A DNA stretch of 7,186 nt from an uncultured Ruminococcus sp. (GTDB lineage: Bacteria > Bacillota > Clostridia > Oscillospirales > Ruminococcaceae). Location of the stretch: the NCBI GenBank assembly GCA_900554975.1, contig USJI01000045.1, positions 1 through 7,186 of the forward strand. Reading direction: 5' to 3'. Below are positions 4,472 to 7,186 of this stretch, one piece after another. The translations under genes were made by a program, and so were the position numbers. Under the pieces are notes generated by a model. That model searched no databases and had not been told where the DNA came from. It saw nothing but the letters and a program-made list of their open reading frames with translations. Positions within the stretch are counted from its first letter, which is position 1; each line of letters opens with the position of its first letter.

Positions 4472-5917
4472 TCAGAAATTTCTTCTCCATACGGAAGGCG
4501 AACACAGTATCAGAAGCGGGAGGCATTCAAGTCTTCCGAGAAGCATATCTGCTGAAAGTACATATTTGGAAAAATCAGAGAAGAATGCGAAGTTCTCCAT
4601 AGGTCCGGCTTTTGAAAGTCCCGGACCTATATTATTTATACAGGTTGCAACTGCTGAAAATGTTGTTGCAAAATCAGCATTATTCAGTGAAACAAGAATT
4701 ATGGAAAAAATAAATATTCCGAGGTAAATAATGAGATAATTGTGAACGCCGTGAACAGTGTCGATATCCATTGTTTTGTCATCGGATTTAACCACTATAA
4801 CGGACTTCGGATGAATAATTCTCTTGATAAATTTTCCGGCACTTTTAAACATTATGACAAAACGCTGTACTTTGAATCCACCGCCTGTAGAACCTGCACA
4901 CGCACCGATAAACATAAGCAGTACCAGAATCATTTGCGAAAATGTCGGCCAGTAATTGAAATCGGCTGTTGCAAAACCTGTTGAAGTTAGGATTGAAGAA
5001 ACCTGGAAAGCGGCATATCTTAAACATTTTGTCCATGAGCCGTATACAGAATGAATATTCAGCATTATAAGAACTGTTGCAGTTCCGGCAATCATGATGT
5101 AAGCTTTTAATTCCGTATTTTTTCTGACTTCCCTGAATCTCTTGATAAGCATGAAATAATAAAGACTGAAATTTATTCCGAAAAGGAACATTGTAATTGT
5201 TATAACAGCTTCAATATATGCCGAATTATAGTATGCTATTCCGGTATTCTTTATTCCGAAACCGCCTGTTCCGGCAATTCCCATAGCATGGCAGGCACTG
5301 TCGAATACCGGCATATCGCCGAGCAGAAGAAGGATAAATGTAACTACCGTCAGGGCGGCGTAAATTATATAAAGATATGCGGCGGAATTTTTTCCCTTAG
5401 GGACGATTTTTCCGACCTGAGGTCCTGCACACTCTCCACGCATAAGATGCAGGGTATTTCCCGATGACGGAAGAATTGCTATTGCAAGAACAAGAACACC
5501 CATTCCTCCGACCCAGTGAGTAAAGCTTCTCCAGAATATCATACCTTTTGAAAGGCTTTCAATATCAACAAGAATAGTCGAACCGGTTGTTGTGAATCCG
5601 GAAATACTTTCAAACAATGCATCGCAGAAACTTGGTATCTCTCCGCTTATATAAAACGGAAACGCACCTGCAAGAGGGAACAGAACCCAGAGCAAAGCGG
5701 CGATTGCCTGTCCTTCACGGGCGTACATCTGATTGTTTTTCGGCTTTATTACAGAGCACGGAAGAGAAACAACAGCTGTTCCTGCTGCAACAATAAGAAA
5801 GGTCAGAGCAGTATTCATTTCCCTGTAGTATAAGCTTACAAGTGCCGGAAAAACAAACAGGATAGAACCCACGAGCATAATTTTGGATAAATAATGTACA
5901 ACAATAGATTTATTCAT
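4472..5917 (-). CDS. trkH: TrkH-family potassium uptake protein (K+-conducting subunit)
   Basis: A polytopic inner-membrane protein of 481 residues, the normal length for TrkH/KtrB-type transporters, which move K+ through a pore of four pseudo-repeated M1-P-M2 units. All four pore loops with their selectivity-filter glycines are visible: SGFTTTGS (106-113), GTGGFG (216-221), TSTGFAT (311-317) and NNIGPG (428-433). The GACAGSTGGGFKVQR segment (338-352), corresponding to the intramembrane gating loop of the third unit, is intact. WVGGMGVLVLAIAILP (135-150) is another family hallmark. The ATG at 5917 follows GGAGATTAAA, a good ribosome binding site that begins within a few bases of the trkA stop. 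The gap is 11 bp, so trkA and trkH share a transcript and TrkA should bind and gate this protein. The gene ends 9 bp before the shared terminator. No broken or missing motifs are seen. Confidence 0.96.
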   Translation of the reverse strand: MNKSIVVHYLSKIMLVGSILFVFPALVSLYYREMNTALTFLIVAAGTAVVSLPCSVIKPKNNQMYAREGQAIAALLWVLFPLAGAFPFYISGEIPSFCDALFESISGFTTTGSTILVDIESLSKGMIFWRSFTHWVGGMGVLVLAIAILPSSGNTLHLMRGECAGPQVGKIVPKGKNSAAYLYIIYAALTVVTFILLLLGDMPVFDSACHAMGIAGTGGFGIKNTGIAYYNSAYIEAVITITMFLFGINFSLYYFMLIKRFREVRKNTELKAYIMIAGTATVLIMLNIHSVYGSWTKCLRYAAFQVSSILTSTGFATADFNYWPTFSQMILVLLMFIGACAGSTGGGFKVQRFVIMFKSAGKFIKRIIHPKSVIVVKSDDKTMDIDTVHGVHNYLIIYLGIFIFSIILVSLNNADFATTFSAVATCINNIGPGLSKAGPMENFAFFSDFSKYVLSADMLLGRLECLPLLILCSPSVWRRNF

Positions 5918-5928
5918 TTTAATCTCCG

Positions 5929-7186
5929 TCAGTCTAAAATATCTTCTATATCTGAGAAACGATGTTCTTTTGAAACAATAACAACGGAATCACCGAGTTC
6001 AATTGTATCATTACCGTTTGGAATAATAATCTCCCTTTTTCTTATTATTGCACAGATAAGAATATTTTTCTTCATGTTTATATCTTTAAGTTTGATTCCG
6101 ACAAGTTTTGGAATATTGTCATTTATGTGGAATTCAATAGCCTCTACCTGATCGCCGACAAGGTGATAAAGTGATTCAATATTGCTTCCGGCGGCATTCT
6201 TCAGCGAACGCACATAGCTTAAAATTGTACTTGTCGTCAGATATTTAGGGGATATTACGCAGTCAAGACCAAGCTGAGATGCCATATCAATGTAATTATC
6301 CCTGTTGATTTTGGTAATTACCTTTGCATCAGTATTATTTTTTGCATACAAAGCAGTAATGATATTTTCTTCATCAATACCTGTCAGTGCAATAAATGCA
6401 TCGGCATCTTCTATTCCTTCTTCTACAAGAAGATCCTGGTCAGTACCGTCACCCAGTATTATGGTTGCTTTCGGGAGAAGTTCTGCAAGCTCCTTGCAGC
6501 GTTCAAAACTGTTTTCAATTATCTTTACTCTCATGCCGATATTAAGAAGCTGTTGTGTAAGATAATAGCAGATTCTTCCTCCGCCTACAATAATAACCGT
6601 TTTGATTTTATCCATCAGCGAACCGCTTGCACGGAAAAACTTTTCGATATCTTTATGCGATGCGGCAATGTTGATTCTGTCACCTGCCTGAAGAACAAAA
6701 TCTCCTCCGGGTATAAACACCTGTGAATCTCTTACTACTGCACAGATAAGGAATTTGATTTTCAATCTTTTGTATATGTTTGCAAGACTGTATCCGGCGA
6801 GTATGGAATCTTCCGAGAGTTTATGCTCAACAAGCTCAACTCTTCCTTTCTGGAATACTTCAATTTTTGCCGCAGCCGGAAAAATAAGAACCCTCATTAT
6901 TTCGTCAGCCGTCGTCAGTTCCGGATTTATGACCATTGAAAGACCCATGTCATCTCTTATAAGGTCAATCTGTCTGTAATATCCCGGGTCTCTTACACGG
7001 GAAACTGTTTTTTTTGCTCCCAGACGTTTTGCTATCAGACAGCAGAGCATATTCAGTTCATCGTAAGGAGTTGTTGCTATGAGAAGGCCTGTTTTGTTGA
7101 CTCCGGCTTCAAGCTGTATTTCTGCAATTGCACCGTTTCCTTCAATACACATGACATCTTTTGTATCCTGAGTTTTTTTCAGTGCG
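5929..7186 (-). CDS. trkA: TrkA, K+ transport regulatory protein (5' end outside window)
   Basis: TrkA is the cytoplasmic NAD(H)/nucleotide-binding ring protein that controls TrkH. The frame is open to the window edge, so 418 residues are visible. The Met at 7152 is internal: the 11 residues before it (ALKKTQDTKDV) continue the family pattern leading to the EGNG motif, and only the first Rossmann strand and loop are missing. Numbering from that Met, the end of the first RCK-N domain runs to about 100, with EGNG at 4-7. RCK-C follows at about 105-173. The second RCK-N starts with VIIVGGGRIC (186-195), with the ribose-binding acidic residue E213 and GDGTD (234-238). The second RCK-C is at about 335-405. 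Two full RCK repeats are typical of TrkA rather than of single-RCK KtrA. The third Gly of the second GxGxxG is Cys. It is the first of two genes, 11 bp upstream of trkH; any promoter is outside the window. Confidence 0.95.
   Translation of the reverse strand, partial: ALKKTQDTKDVMCIEGNGAIAEIQLEAGVNKTGLLIATTPYDELNMLCCLIAKRLGAKKTVSRVRDPGYYRQIDLIRDDMGLSMVINPELTTADEIMRVLIFPAAAKIEVFQKGRVELVEHKLSEDSILAGYSLANIYKRLKIKFLICAVVRDSQVFIPGGDFVLQAGDRINIAASHKDIEKFFRASGSLMDKIKTVIIVGGGRICYYLTQQLLNIGMRVKIIENSFERCKELAELLPKATIILGDGTDQDLLVEEGIEDADAFIALTGIDEENIITALYAKNNTDAKVITKINRDNYIDMASQLGLDCVISPKYLTTSTILSYVRSLKNAAGSNIESLYHLVGDQVEAIEFHINDNIPKLVGIKLKDINMKKNILICAIIRKREIIIPNGNDTIELGDSVVIVSKEHRFSDIEDILD

Noticed and set aside
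5929..7152. Complete trkA starting at the ATG at 7152.
   Set aside because: That Met is inside the conserved DVM-x-EGNG segment and the frame continues open to the window edge, so the true start is outside.
1..7186. Search by eye for CRISPR repeats, tRNA or rRNA genes, transposase, integrase, toxin-antitoxin or phage genes.
   Set aside because: None were seen. Coding is essentially continuous with housekeeping-type genes and the two longer gaps (2030-2202 and 3629-3813) are accounted for by regulatory signals.

Overview
The window is AT-rich, densely packed bacterial DNA. It carries Gram-positive style signals: strong GGAGG-type ribosome binding sites, consensus sigma-A promoters and hairpin-plus-T terminators. 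RadA, a CwlD-like amidase, a two-RCK TrkA with TrkH, a cytidylate kinase-like protein and a VTC-domain/DUF4956 pair together suggest a Clostridia member, most likely an Oscillospiraceae/Ruminococcus-type gut bacterium. The taxon is inferred from gene content and base composition, not proven.

Layout. The left block (about 30-2050, minus strand) is a two-gene unit. An Amidase_3 gene whose 5' end appears to be missing is followed 20 bp later by radA, and a palindromic terminator closes the unit at 41-60. A sigma-A-like promoter at 2043-2071 drives it. The intergenic region 2030-2202 is divergent and holds that promoter, an 8-bp inverted repeat, TTAAGA repeats spaced 11 bp apart, and the leader of the next operon with an unusual Shine-Dalgarno/hairpin/AUG arrangement. 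The central block (2203-3679, plus strand) is a translationally coupled pair: a VTC-type polyphosphate polymerase domain protein and a DUF4956 membrane protein, ending in a strong terminator. A cytidylate kinase-like gene (3814-4434, plus strand) follows, with its own extended -10 promoter. The right block (4472 to beyond 7186, minus strand) is a trkA-trkH potassium uptake operon. It converges on the kinase and shares one bidirectional terminator with it at 4441-4462. The 5' end of trkA lies outside the window.

How the genes work together. TrkA (nucleotide-binding gating protein) and TrkH (K+-conducting membrane subunit) form one transporter. The VTC and DUF4956 proteins probably form one membrane-associated module, conceivably a split counterpart of the eukaryotic VTC polyphosphate polymerase/translocase. 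RadA (recombination helicase) and the amidase share a transcript but no obvious pathway. The points most worth a second look are the 5'-truncated amidase and the VTC-DUF4956 operon with its leader. No CRISPR array, tRNA, rRNA, insertion sequence or phage gene is visible.
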